The notes under the pieces are model-generated. The model was not told where the DNA came from, did not search any database, and worked only from the letters and a program-made list of their open reading frames with translations. Below, piece by piece: positions 56,474 to 64,000 of a stretch of DNA of 64,000 nt. Position numbers and translations under genes: made by a program. The DNA lies in contig NZ_JAFJSY010000011.1 in NCBI RefSeq assembly GCF_019857225.1, positions 171,722 to 235,721 on the forward strand, in the 5' to 3' direction. The number at the start of each line of letters is the position of its first letter. Positions within the stretch are counted from its first letter, which is position 1. The DNA comes from Streptomyces plumbidurans (lineage in GTDB: Bacteria > Actinomycetota > Actinomycetes > Streptomycetales > Streptomycetaceae).

Positions 56474-57220
56474 TTGTACAGCATCATCGTGGTACCTCCG
56501 CCGACCCCGGAGGAACACCACCACAGCCAGTTCCGTCTCGCACCGGGCGAGCGGCTCACCTTCGGACGCGCGGCGCACGACGTCGAGCTGCACATCCCGC
56601 ACGACGGAGTGTCCCGCAGAGCCGGTGAGATCACCGCGCAGGGCGCCTTCTGGATACTGAGCAACCTCAGCCGCGAGCAGACGTACGTCGTGGAGAACCC
56701 GGAGGGCGCGGGCGAGCACATCAAGGTCGGTCCCGGCCGCCTGGACGCGCCGGTCCCCTTCGAGTTCTCCCGGATCGTGCTGCCCGCCGCGGGCGACCTG
56801 CTGGCGATCGAGGTGTGGGCGCCGCGCCACGACTATCTGCACGCCGAGGACGCCCTCGACGGCTCCACCACCGCGCCCGCCTTCTCCGTGGACCGCACCA
56901 AGCGCTACTTCGCCGTCCTCGCCGCGCTGTGCGAGCCCCGGCTGCGCGGCGAACCGCACGCCCCGCTGCCCACGGTGGACCAGGTCGTCGACCGGCTGCG
57001 CCCCAACTGGCCGACCGCGTCGCGCACTTCGGTGCAGTGGAACATCGACTACCTCGCGGTGAAGCTGCGCCTGAAGCCGGGCCCCGAGGAGGCGGACACC
57101 GGCCCGCGCCTCAACGGCAAGAAGGAGTCGCTGGTCTCGCTCGCGCTCCGCTTCGACCTCGTGCGGGAGGACGACCTGGTGGTCCTCGCCTCCGCGCGCT
57201 CCGGGCGGGTGGTCAGGTGA
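56474..57220 (+). CDS. FHA-domain protein (partner of the kinase downstream)
   Basis: A 248-aa protein. An FHA-type phosphothreonine-binding domain is seen at residues ~20-110 (ERLTFGRAAHDVELHIPHDG, SRRAGEITAQGAFWILSNLS, with the core G-R and S-R residues). A C-terminal winged-helix-like helical region follows (RYFAVLAALCEPRLRGEPHA, VVDRLRPNWPTASRTSVQWN). TTG 56474 is chosen because GGGGAG is 7 bp upstream and MYSIIVVPPPTPEE is a natural start. It overlaps the kinase start by GTGA, so its phospho-peptide ligand may be the kinase. Confidence 0.78.
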   Translation: MYSIIVVPPPTPEEHHHSQFRLAPGERLTFGRAAHDVELHIPHDGVSRRAGEITAQGAFWILSNLSREQTYVVENPEGAGEHIKVGPGRLDAPVPFEFSRIVLPAAGDLLAIEVWAPRHDYLHAEDALDGSTTAPAFSVDRTKRYFAVLAALCEPRLRGEPHAPLPTVDQVVDRLRPNWPTASRTSVQWNIDYLAVKLRLKPGPEEADTGPRLNGKKESLVSLALRFDLVREDDLVVLASARSGRVVR

Positions 57221-58761
57221 CCGATCCGTACGCCGTGCCGGTGCCCAGGGGCTACCGGACCGGCCACTGGGAGGTCAGGGAGCCCATCGCGACCGGCGCC
57301 TTCGGGAGCGTCTACGAGGGCAGACGCGTCGGCGGCCCGGCCGAACTGCCCCGCACGGCCGCCCTGAAGTTCCTGCCCACCGGCACCGGCACCCCCCGTC
57401 AGCTCACGCATCTGCGCGAACTCATCGACCGCGAGGTCGAGTTGCACCGCCGGCTGCGGCAGCCGCGGCTGATCCGGATGTACGAGACGCTCGTCGTCGA
57501 CGACCCGGACCGCCCCGCCCTCGACGGCGCCACCGTGCTCGTACTGGAGAAGGCGGAAGGATCGCTCGGCGCCCTCCTCGACCGGGCGCCGCAGCCGCAG
57601 GCGGGCCCCGCGCTCCTCGCGCAGATCTGCGAGGGGCTGGCCCAGCTGCACCGCGCCGGATGGGTGCACGGGGATCTGAAACCGGCCAACGTGCTGCTGA
57701 TGAAGGACGGTTCGGCCCGGCTGGCGGACTTCAACATGGCCGCGGAGCTGGAGGGCACGCACGCGTACACCCCCGCGTTCTCCACACCCGACTACACCCC
57801 GCCGGAGCTGCTCTGGGGGGAGATCGGCGAACGGGGCCGCAGGATCCGCCCGTCGGCGGACGTGTGGGCCTTCGGCGTGCTGGCGCACCTGGTGCTGACC
57901 GGCTCCTTCCCGCTGCCCGGCGGCACCGCGAGCGCCCGCCGCGACGCGGCGGTGGCCTACGCCCGCGGCACCGACGAACTGCGGCTGTCCCCCGAACTCC
58001 CGGACGCCTGGCGGCAGATCGTGCGGGACTGCCTGGCCCGTACGCACGCGGACCGGGTCGGCACCGACGCGCTGCTGCGCCGGGTCGAGGAGGCGGCGGG
58101 CACGGACCGCTCGCCCCGGCTGCCGAGGGTGCTGCTGCGCCGCAGACGCCGCGGTGCGAGGGCGCTGGCCTGGGTGGCGGCGACGGCGGCCGTGGTGGCG
58201 CTCGGCTACGGCATCAGCGACTGGGCCGACCGGGGATCGGGGGACGCGAAGCCGTCCGCGACGACCGCTGCCGGCTACGGCGCCTCCGAACTGCGCACGG
58301 ACAAGGGCATCCCGGTGCGGTACCGCCGCCTGATCGTCGACTCGGCGCACGAGTGCCTCCAGCGGGAGGTCTCCCCCGCCCTGATCGCGGCGATGCTGAA
58401 GGCGGAGAGCAACTTCGACCCGAACCTCTCCGACCCCGCCAAGGGCGAGTACGGCATCGCCCGCTGGACCCCGAGCGTGCTGCGCTGGTGGAGCCGCTCG
58501 GACGGTGTGCCCGCCTCGGCGACGCCCACTCCGCCGCTGTCCCCCTCGGTGTCCATCCCGGCCATGGGCCGCTACCTGTGCTTCATGGAGCCCCGTCTCG
58601 ACACCTCCCTGCCGGGCGACCGCCGGGTCCTGCTCGCCGCCGCCTACCGGACCTCGTACAAGAAGGTGAACGACGCGGGCGGTGTTCCCCCGAAGTACCG
58701 CCACTACTGCGCCCGCGTCGCCCACTACCTCAAGGAGTACGCCCCTCCCGGCGCGAAGTGA
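57217..58761 (+). CDS. Ser/Thr protein kinase fused to extracytoplasmic lysozyme/transglycosylase-like domain
   Basis: A 514-aa transmembrane kinase. Gly loop IATGAFGSVYEG (24-35), Lys51 in ALKFLP, catalytic loop His151-Gly-Asp153-LKPAN158, metal loop Asp171-Phe-Asn173 (DFN instead of DFG), and TPEYT-like activation segment PDYTPPELLW. One TM (~residues 315-338, ALAWVAATAAVVALGYGI). The outer part has the SLT/lysozyme-like motif LIAAMLKAESNFDP with Glu397 and YGIARWTP (413-419), close to the GIAQW motif of phage-tail lysozymes but with Gln replaced by Arg416. PASTA repeats are absent. A lipoprotein gene follows. Confidence 0.85.
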   Translation: MTDPYAVPVPRGYRTGHWEVREPIATGAFGSVYEGRRVGGPAELPRTAALKFLPTGTGTPRQLTHLRELIDREVELHRRLRQPRLIRMYETLVVDDPDRPALDGATVLVLEKAEGSLGALLDRAPQPQAGPALLAQICEGLAQLHRAGWVHGDLKPANVLLMKDGSARLADFNMAAELEGTHAYTPAFSTPDYTPPELLWGEIGERGRRIRPSADVWAFGVLAHLVLTGSFPLPGGTASARRDAAVAYARGTDELRLSPELPDAWRQIVRDCLARTHADRVGTDALLRRVEEAAGTDRSPRLPRVLLRRRRRGARALAWVAATAAVVALGYGISDWADRGSGDAKPSATTAAGYGASELRTDKGIPVRYRRLIVDSAHECLQREVSPALIAAMLKAESNFDPNLSDPAKGEYGIARWTPSVLRWWSRSDGVPASATPTPPLSPSVSIPAMGRYLCFMEPRLDTSLPGDRRVLLAAAYRTSYKKVNDAGGVPPKYRHYCARVAHYLKEYAPPGAK

Positions 58762-58931
58762 CCCTGAGACTTCTCAGGTACCGCGCGCGGGCGGCGCGCG
58801 CGAGCGTGGACGCACGGCCGCGGGCTCCGGCCTCCTCGGGGGAGGGCCGGAGGCCGCGGTCGTCCCCCGCTGCTGTACGGTCCCGGTGTCCCGCCCGAGA
58901 CCGCGGCGCGGGCCCGGACCCCGGGGGGATC

Positions 58932-59396
58932 GTGAACCAGCAGCCAGTTCCGGCACCGAGAGACCTGCCCGGCGGAAGGACGAGGACCGCTGTCGCCGTG
59001 GCGCTGATCGCGGCACCGCTGCTCATGGTGGCCACGGCCTGCGGATCCAAGGACGACGGCGGGCACGACGCCTCGACGGCCGCCGCACGGCCCGCGGCGA
59101 GCCGCACCGGTGCGACGACGCCTGCCGCGCACACGTCCGCACCGCCCGGCCCGGCGCAGCGGCTGGCCGACCTTGACGGCAACCTGCGCCCCGCCGAGCA
59201 GTACGCGCAGGTCCTCTCCGCCCTGGCACCGCGCTGCAAGGAGGACACGGCACATCTGGCGACCGTCGTCGACACGACGCTGAAGTCCATGAAGAAGAAG
59301 GGCGGCGCGGACACGGGAGACGACGAGTTCAGCGTCCTGCAGAAACTGGAGGCCGCGGTGCCCGCCGGGAAGCCGAAGGCCGACTGCGCCGCGTAG
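58932..59396 (+). CDS. hypothetical lipoprotein
   Basis: A 154-aa protein with a signal peptide and lipobox VATACG (Cys ~36). The mature part is Ala/Thr/Pro-rich, then a helical domain with two Cys (LAPRCKEDTAHL ... KADCAA). The GTG start at 58932 has a GGGGGG run 3 bp upstream. The gap to the kinase gene is 170 bp, so co-transcription is possible but not shown. Function unknown. Its stop codon lies in a palindrome. Confidence 0.65.
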   Translation: MNQQPVPAPRDLPGGRTRTAVAVALIAAPLLMVATACGSKDDGGHDASTAAARPAASRTGATTPAAHTSAPPGPAQRLADLDGNLRPAEQYAQVLSALAPRCKEDTAHLATVVDTTLKSMKKKGGADTGDDEFSVLQKLEAAVPAGKPKADCAA

Positions 59397-59414
59397 GCCG
59401 CGGCCTACGCGGCG
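59387..59414. terminator. 28-bp perfect palindrome at lipoprotein stop
   Basis: CGCCGCGTAGGCC followed by GC and GGCCTACGCGGCG: a 13-bp perfect inverted repeat covering the TAG stop (59394-59396). As RNA it would form a tight hairpin, though with almost no loop. Probably part of the convergent terminator region. Confidence 0.6.
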
Positions 59415-59430
59415 GGCGAGGGGAACTGAC

Positions 59431-59472
59431 GACGGCGCCCCCGCACGGCCGGAGCTGTGCGGGGGCGCCGTC
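59431..59472. terminator. bidirectional 16-bp hairpin between lipoprotein and purH
   Basis: GACGGCGCCCCCGCAC (59431-59446) and its exact complement (59457-59472) with a 10-base loop. It sits between convergent transcripts, 35 bp after the lipoprotein stop and 21 bp after purH on the other strand, and could serve both. Confidence 0.85.
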
Positions 59473-59492
59473 GCTGCGTCACGTACGGCCCG

Positions 59493-61052
59493 TCAGTGGA
59501 AGAAGTGCCGGGTGCCCGTGAAGTACATCGTGACGCCCGCCTTCTTCGCGGCCTCCACGACGAGTTCGTCGCGGACCGAACCGCCCGGCTGCACCACGGC
59601 CTTGACGCCGGCGCCGGTGAGGATCTCCAGGCCGTCGGGGAAGGGGAAGAACGCGTCCGAGGCGGCGTACGAGCCCCGGGCGCGCTCGGCACCGGCCCGC
59701 TCGACGGCGAGCTTCGCGGAGTCGACGCGGTTGACCTGACCCATGCCGACGCCGACCGAGGCGCCGTCCTTGGCGAGCAGGATCGCGTTGGACTTGACGG
59801 CGCGGCAGGCCTTCCAGGCGAAGGCGAGCTGCGACAGCTCCTCGGCCGACAGCGCCTCGCCGGTCGCCAGCGTCCAGTTGGCCGGGTCGTCGCCCTCGGC
59901 CTGGAGGCGGTCGGTGACCTGGAGGAGGGCGCCGCCGTCGATCGGCTTGACCTCGACCGGGTTGGCGGGGCGGCCCGGGGCGCGCAGCACGCGGATGTTC
60001 TTCTTCTTGGCGAGGGCCTCCAGCGCGCCGTCCTCGTAGTCGGGCGCGACGATGACCTCGGTGAAGATCTCCGCGACCTGCTCGGCCATCTCCCGGCTCA
60101 CCGGCCGGTTGACGGCGATGACGCCGCCGAACGCGGACAGCGGGTCGCAGGCGTGCGCCTTGCGGTGCGCCTCGGCGACGTCCGAACCCACCGCGATACC
60201 ACAGGGGTTGGCGTGCTTGATGATCGCGACGCACGGCTCGTCGTGGTCGTACGCGGCACGGCGCGCGGCGTCCGTGTCCGTGTAGTTGTTGTACGACATC
60301 TCCTTGCCGTGCAGCTGCTCGGCCTCGGCCAGACCGCCGGTGCCCGAGACGTACAGGGCGGCGGGCTGGTGCGGGTTCTCGCCGTAGCGCAGCGTGTGGG
60401 CGCGCTGAAGGCTGCTCGCCGTGAAGTCGGGGAACTGTGAGTCGTCCGCGGGGGCGTAGGCGGAGGCGAACCAGGACGAGACGGCGATGTCGTACTCGGC
60501 CGTGTGCCGGAAGGCCTCGGCGGCCAGGCGCTTGCGGGTCGCGAGGTCGAAGCCGCCGTCCTTGACCGCGGCGAGGACGTCGCCGTACCGCACCGGGCTG
60601 GTGACGACGGCGACCGACGGGTGGTTCTTGGCGGCGGCGCGCACCATCGACGGACCGCCGATGTCGATCTGCTCGACGCACTCGTCGGGCGAGGCACCGG
60701 AGGCGACGGTCTCCCGGAACGGGTACAGGTTCACGACGACCAGGTCGAAGGGCTCGACGCCCAGCTCGGCCAGCTGCTCGCGGTGGCTGTCCAGGCGCAG
60801 GTCGGCGAGGATGCCCGCGTGCACCTTGGGATGCAGGGTCTTGACCCGGCCGTCCAGGCACTCGGGGAAGCCGGTGAGCTCCTCGACCTTGGTGACCGGG
60901 ACGCCCGCGGAGGCGATCCTCGCCGCGGTGGAGCCGGTGGAGACGAGTTCCACGCCGGCCTCGTGCAGCCCGCGCGCGAGGTCCTCCAGGCCGGTCTTGT
61001 CGTAGACGCTGACGAGCGCCCTGCGAAGGGGCCGCTTGTTCTCGGCGGTCAC
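59493..61052 (-). CDS. purH: bifunctional AICAR transformylase/IMP cyclohydrolase
   Basis: Last two steps of de novo IMP synthesis, 519 aa. The N-terminal MGS-like cyclohydrolase is at residues ~10-200 ([53 protein letters not shown]). The C-terminal transformylase has [26 protein letters not shown] and [14 protein letters not shown]. It uses 10-formyl-THF and AICAR (ZMP); ZTP sensed by the glyA riboswitch derives from this substrate. ATG 61052 overlaps the purN stop (ATGA). Confidence 0.95.
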   Translation of the reverse strand: MTAENKRPLRRALVSVYDKTGLEDLARGLHEAGVELVSTGSTAARIASAGVPVTKVEELTGFPECLDGRVKTLHPKVHAGILADLRLDSHREQLAELGVEPFDLVVVNLYPFRETVASGASPDECVEQIDIGGPSMVRAAAKNHPSVAVVTSPVRYGDVLAAVKDGGFDLATRKRLAAEAFRHTAEYDIAVSSWFASAYAPADDSQFPDFTASSLQRAHTLRYGENPHQPAALYVSGTGGLAEAEQLHGKEMSYNNYTDTDAARRAAYDHDEPCVAIIKHANPCGIAVGSDVAEAHRKAHACDPLSAFGGVIAVNRPVSREMAEQVAEIFTEVIVAPDYEDGALEALAKKKNIRVLRAPGRPANPVEVKPIDGGALLQVTDRLQAEGDDPANWTLATGEALSAEELSQLAFAWKACRAVKSNAILLAKDGASVGVGMGQVNRVDSAKLAVERAGAERARGSYAASDAFFPFPDGLEILTGAGVKAVVQPGGSVRDELVVEAAKKAGVTMYFTGTRHFFH

Positions 61053-61678
61053 TGGATAACTACCTTTCGTCCCTCAATGCGATAGCCGTTGCGGGCGAGC
61101 CGCCCCACGACATCGACGAGCAGCCTTCGCTCGACTTCCTTGATGCGCTCGTGCAGAGCGCTCTCGTCGTCCTCGTTGCGGACCTCCACCACGTCCTGCG
61201 CGATGATCGGCCCGGTGTCGACGCCGTCGTCGACGAAGTGGACGGTGCAGCCGGTGACCCTGGCGCCGTACGCGAGCGCGTCCCGCACACCGTGGGCTCC
61301 GGGGAAACTGGGCAGCAGGGCGGGGTGGGTGTTCACGAACCGCCCGCCGAAGCGCGCGAGGAACTCCTTGCCCACGATCTTCATGAACCCGGCGGAGACG
61401 ACCAGGTCGGGCTCGTGCGCGGCGACGGCCTCGGCGAGGGCCGCGTCCCACTCCTCGCGGCTGCCGAAGTCCTTGACCCGGCAGACGAAGGTCGCGAGCC
61501 CGGCGCGCTCCGCCCGCGCGAGCCCCTCGATGCCCTCGCGGTCGGCGCCGACCGCGACGATCTCGGCCCCGTAGGCCTCGGCTCCGACGGCCGCGATCTC
61601 GTCGAGGAGCGCCTGCAGATTGGTACCGGATCCGGAGACCAGCACGACGAGGCGCTTGACCACGGGCTTGGCGGCCAC
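61049..61678 (-). CDS. purN: phosphoribosylglycinamide formyltransferase
   Basis: Transfers formyl from 10-formyl-THF to GAR, 209 aa. Motifs: [30 protein letters not shown], the active-site [20 protein letters not shown] (Asn, His) and the Asp in [19 protein letters not shown] 61678 is the start; the upstream in-frame region is Arg/Pro-rich and unlike the family. First gene of purNH, with a four-base overlap. Confidence 0.94.
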   Translation of the reverse strand: MAAKPVVKRLVVLVSGSGTNLQALLDEIAAVGAEAYGAEIVAVGADREGIEGLARAERAGLATFVCRVKDFGSREEWDAALAEAVAAHEPDLVVSAGFMKIVGKEFLARFGGRFVNTHPALLPSFPGAHGVRDALAYGARVTGCTVHFVDDGVDTGPIIAQDVVEVRNEDDESALHERIKEVERRLLVDVVGRLARNGYRIEGRKVVIQ

Positions 61679-61708
61679 GGGTGGGGGCCCTTTCTCGGGG
61701 GAGCGTTT

Positions 61709-61720
61709 GTACGGTCGTAC
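61709..61720. promoter_or_regulatory. short palindrome GTACG-GT-CGTAC upstream of purN
   Basis: A 5-bp inverted repeat with a 2-bp spacer, ~30 bp upstream of the purN start codon in its 278-bp leader/promoter spacer. Short, so it may be chance; it might be a regulator site for purine genes. No ZTP aptamer core (GTGACTGGCG) is found in this spacer. Confidence 0.3.
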
Positions 61721-61956
61721 GAATGCTTCGAGCCCCGGGATACGGGGAAGTCTACGAAGCGGCCGAACGGCAGCAACGATACCGGCACTGCGCACGGCCC
61801 CCACGGGACGGGGGCGTGGCCGGAAGGTAGCGTCTGGGAGAGTCCCGGTCGGGAACGCGGTCGTCGTGCGGTGCGTTTCCCAGGGGAAGACTCACCCGAG
61901 ACAGCCGTACGAAGGCCTGATCGCAGCCGTATCACCTAGGGGAAGACGCTCACTTG

Positions 61957-62748
61957 ATGCCGGACCGCAGCCTGCGACTCCTCACGCTCCCCCCGCAGCC
62001 GTTGCAGGGAGGGGAGCGCCGCGGCGTGCTGCTGCGCGAGCGCCCCGCCTCACCGCCGGACGCGCCCTCCGACCGGAAGAACGGCGGCACGGGCGCCGAG
62101 GGGCGGGACGGACGGGACGACGACAAGGACAACCCCTTCGCCCCGCCGCCCGAGGGGGCGCCGGACCGCCCGTGGCAGCCGCGTCGCCCGGCCGACGGCG
62201 AGGGCGGCGAGGGTTCCGACGGCGGCAGCTCTCCCTGGGGCAGCCAGTGGAGCGACCGCCAGCCGGGCCGCTCCCCCGGCGGCTTCGGGCAGCGGCCCGG
62301 CAGTCCGCAGCCCGGCCCCGAGGGCCAGGGCGGGAACACTCCGGGCCCGGACATGCGCTGGGACCCGACGGACCCCGCCCAGCGCCGCGCGCGCTACGCC
62401 CTGCTGTGCGGCATGTGGGCCTTCTTCTTCGCCCTGTTCAACTGGCCGTACGTGGCACTGCTGCTGGGTGCGCTCGCCCTGTACTGGGGCGTGAGTTCGC
62501 TGCGCGCCCGGTCCTCCGCACCCCAGCGCGCGGCGGAGCCGCCGGGCCGGCCCCAGACGACGGCGGCGGTGACCGGCCTGGTGACGGCCACTCTGGCCAT
62601 CGCCCTGGTCGCCGCGGCGTTCACGGCCCGGCTGGTCTACAGCGACTACTACTCCTGCACGAACGACGCCCTGACCAACCAGGCGAAGCAGTCCTGCAGC
62701 GACCTGCTGCCGAAGGAGCTGCGCGGAATGCTCGGCGCCAACGACTGA
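61957..62748 (+). CDS. membrane protein with long disordered N-terminus
   Basis: A 263-aa protein. Residues 1-135 are Gly/Pro/Arg/Asp-rich and unstructured; two or three TM helices follow ([33 protein letters not shown] and [20 protein letters not shown]), then a short outer tail with two Cys ([20 protein letters not shown]). The ATG at 61957 has GGGGAAGA 12 bp upstream. Function unknown; convergent with the DUF6350-like gene (21-bp gap). Confidence 0.7.
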   Translation: MPDRSLRLLTLPPQPLQGGERRGVLLRERPASPPDAPSDRKNGGTGAEGRDGRDDDKDNPFAPPPEGAPDRPWQPRRPADGEGGEGSDGGSSPWGSQWSDRQPGRSPGGFGQRPGSPQPGPEGQGGNTPGPDMRWDPTDPAQRRARYALLCGMWAFFFALFNWPYVALLLGALALYWGVSSLRARSSAPQRAAEPPGRPQTTAAVTGLVTATLAIALVAAAFTARLVYSDYYSCTNDALTNQAKQSCSDLLPKELRGMLGAND

Positions 62749-62769
62749 CGAGGCGGCGCCGGGCGGGGG

Positions 62770-64000
62770 TCACGGCTCGTCGGGGGCGTCGGGGGTGGCC
62801 GGCTTCTGCGGTGCCTTCAGCGCGTCCGGTGTGGTCGGCTTCTGCGGTGACTCGAGCGCGTCCGGTGTCTTCGGCAGGTCCGGTGTCCTGGGCAGGTCGC
62901 CCGTTCTGGGCAGGACCGGCTCGCTCTTCAGTTCCGCCCAGCGCGCCTCCAGTGCCGCCCAGCGGGCCTCGTGCGTGAGGTCGTCGCGGTGGGGAGCCGG
63001 GGGTGCGGGCAGCGGCTCGGCGGGCAGGAAATCGTAGGCGGAGCCGTCCTTCTCGCTCAGCGGACCGTAGACGTCACCCTCGTCGTAGGGGACGGACGGC
63101 GGCTTCGCGGGGGTCGGCGCCGGTGCCGGGTCCGCACCGCCCGGGCCCTGCTGGAACCCGAACCACGCGGCGACCGACGCGACCGTCCGCCGGATCAGGC
63201 CTCCGGGCGCGGGGGGCATCACCCCCGGCTCTGCCGATGTCGGCCCGTTCACCTTCGGCTCCAGGCTCCTCGGCTTCGCCGTATTCGGTTCCACCGTCTT
63301 CGGTTCCATCGTGTTCGGCCCTCCCGTCCTCGGGTTCGTGACCCGCAGCTCCAGGGTCTTTTTCGTCCTGCTCTTCTCGGCGGCCAGGCGGCGCGTGCGG
63401 CACAGCCAGGCCCGTCGTAGTACCGCCGTGGGAACCGCGAGCAGCGCCGTCCAGGCCAGCGCCGCGAGCCCCGTCTGCCACCACACCGGCCCGAACCGGG
63501 CCAGCTCGGCGACCCCGAGCGGGCCGCCCGCGAGGCCCGTGAGCACGGCCGTGGCGACGGCGCACAGCAGCGCCGCCAGCGCGGCGGTCCCGGCGGTGTG
63601 CGCCGAGCCGGGAGACTGCGCCCGGCCCACGAACCACCCCACGGTCAGGGCGGCGGCCGGCGGCACCAGCGCCGCGGCCCAGTTCACCCACTGTCCGGGT
63701 CCGGCGTCCGGCACCGCGGCCAGCAGCGGAAACGGCGGCAGCAGCGGAGCCGGAGCCGAGGACAGCGGTCCCACCACATGCCCCGCACCCAGGGCGAACC
63801 CCGGTCCCAGGGCGTACGCCGCTGCCCACACCGCCGCGTTCGGCACCAGCGACGCGCACAGCAGCAGTACGGCGAAACGGCCCGACCAGCCCTCCGTGAG
63901 CTGCACGAACGTGCCCCGCGCCGCCGCTCCGTGCCACAGCAGCGAGGCCGCCACCAGCAGCGCCCCGCCGCCGACGAGCGCCGCCGCGCCCGCGCCCGCG
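62770..64000 (-). CDS. DUF6350-like polytopic membrane protein (5' part beyond window)
   Basis: The reading frame is open to the window end, where the protein still reads [20 protein letters not shown] before LLWHG, so the true start lies outside. The visible ~410 residues hold at least six TM helices ([60 protein letters not shown] and others). A disordered Pro/Thr/Glu tail and repeated [21 protein letters not shown] motifs follow. I place it with the Streptomyces cell-division membrane proteins (DUF6350) that follow purN; this is from memory. Confidence 0.6.
   Translation of the reverse strand, partial: AGAGAAALVGGGALLVAASLLWHGAAARGTFVQLTEGWSGRFAVLLLCASLVPNAAVWAAAYALGPGFALGAGHVVGPLSSAPAPLLPPFPLLAAVPDAGPGQWVNWAAALVPPAAALTVGWFVGRAQSPGSAHTAGTAALAALLCAVATAVLTGLAGGPLGVAELARFGPVWWQTGLAALAWTALLAVPTAVLRRAWLCRTRRLAAEKSRTKKTLELRVTNPRTGGPNTMEPKTVEPNTAKPRSLEPKVNGPTSAEPGVMPPAPGGLIRRTVASVAAWFGFQQGPGGADPAPAPTPAKPPSVPYDEGDVYGPLSEKDGSAYDFLPAEPLPAPPAPHRDDLTHEARWAALEARWAELKSEPVLPRTGDLPRTPDLPKTPDALESPQKPTTPDALKAPQKPATPDAPDEP

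Noticed and set aside
61679..61956. ZTP riboswitch upstream of purN/purH
   Set aside because: The conserved aptamer core GTGACTGGCG and CCTGGGCA are absent from this spacer on either strand, and also from the folD leader; only glyA has it.

Overview
This 64 kb window is high-GC (roughly 70 percent or more), densely coded actinobacterial chromosome, almost certainly from a Streptomyces. The evidence is extreme third-position GC, many GTG and some TTG starts, TAnnnT-type -10 elements, many HATPase/XRE/ECF-type regulators, and a gene set (sdhCDAB, glyA, trpS, mdh, folD, purH-purN) that I recall, unverified, as a conserved core block of the S. coelicolor SCO48xx region. I see no phage, integrase, transposase, CRISPR array, rRNA or tRNA gene.

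Layout. 0.2-9.2 kb: a PAP2 phosphatase behind a BlaI/CopY-like palindrome, an ECF sigma factor with a membrane partner, a DHA2-type drug exporter, three unrecognised small proteins, a GH20 hexosaminidase and an OHCU decarboxylase (urate catabolism). 9.4-12.8 kb: sdhCDAB, closed by a hairpin terminator. 13.3-15.1 kb: a self-contained TetR operon (membrane protein, DCC thiol protein, TetR) whose promoter carries two near-identical 14-bp palindromes, one on the -35. 15.1-24.1 kb: envelope genes, namely an MMPL exporter with a fused C-terminal beta-sandwich domain, a divergent OmpR-type two-component system, a metallophosphoesterase, a DacC-type D,D-carboxypeptidase and a YihY protein. 24.3-30.3 kb: a DprE2-like reductase, an RNA-ligase-like protein, trpS, and an ECF sigma operon with a TM partner and two related exported proteins.

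30.3-38 kb: glyA behind a clear ZTP (pfl) riboswitch; a YgiB/YgiC-like lipoprotein and ATP-grasp pair; a DMT-type membrane protein; a perfect-but-one 213-bp tandem duplication that copies the 3' ends of two convergent genes; and a MocR regulator divergent from a translationally coupled operon of two AhpD-like proteins and a PEP-mutase/isocitrate-lyase protein. 38-46.2 kb: a complete choline-to-glycine-betaine module (aldehyde dehydrogenase, GMC dehydrogenase, ABC ATPase, fused double permease, binding lipoprotein), divergent from a MarR-GNAT fusion regulator, with two strong palindromes in the control region. 46.2-49.4 kb: LysR, MFS exporter and a siderophore-interacting-type flavoprotein. 49.4-56.3 kb: mdh, two XRE-type membrane regulators, folD-DUF3017 and small membrane proteins. 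56.4-59.4 kb: an FHA protein coupled to a Ser/Thr kinase whose extracytoplasmic part is a lysozyme/transglycosylase-like domain, then a lipoprotein. 59.4-64 kb: purN-purH, a membrane protein and a partial DUF6350-like membrane protein cut by the window end.

Two themes link genes here. One-carbon/purine metabolism: ZTP builds up when 10-formyl-THF limits the PurH transformylase, and the riboswitch sits on glyA, with folD, purN and purH nearby. Envelope sensing: MMPL/two-component, DacC, YihY, the ECF operon and the FHA-kinase-transglycosylase unit. Functions come from reading motifs only; no database search was run.
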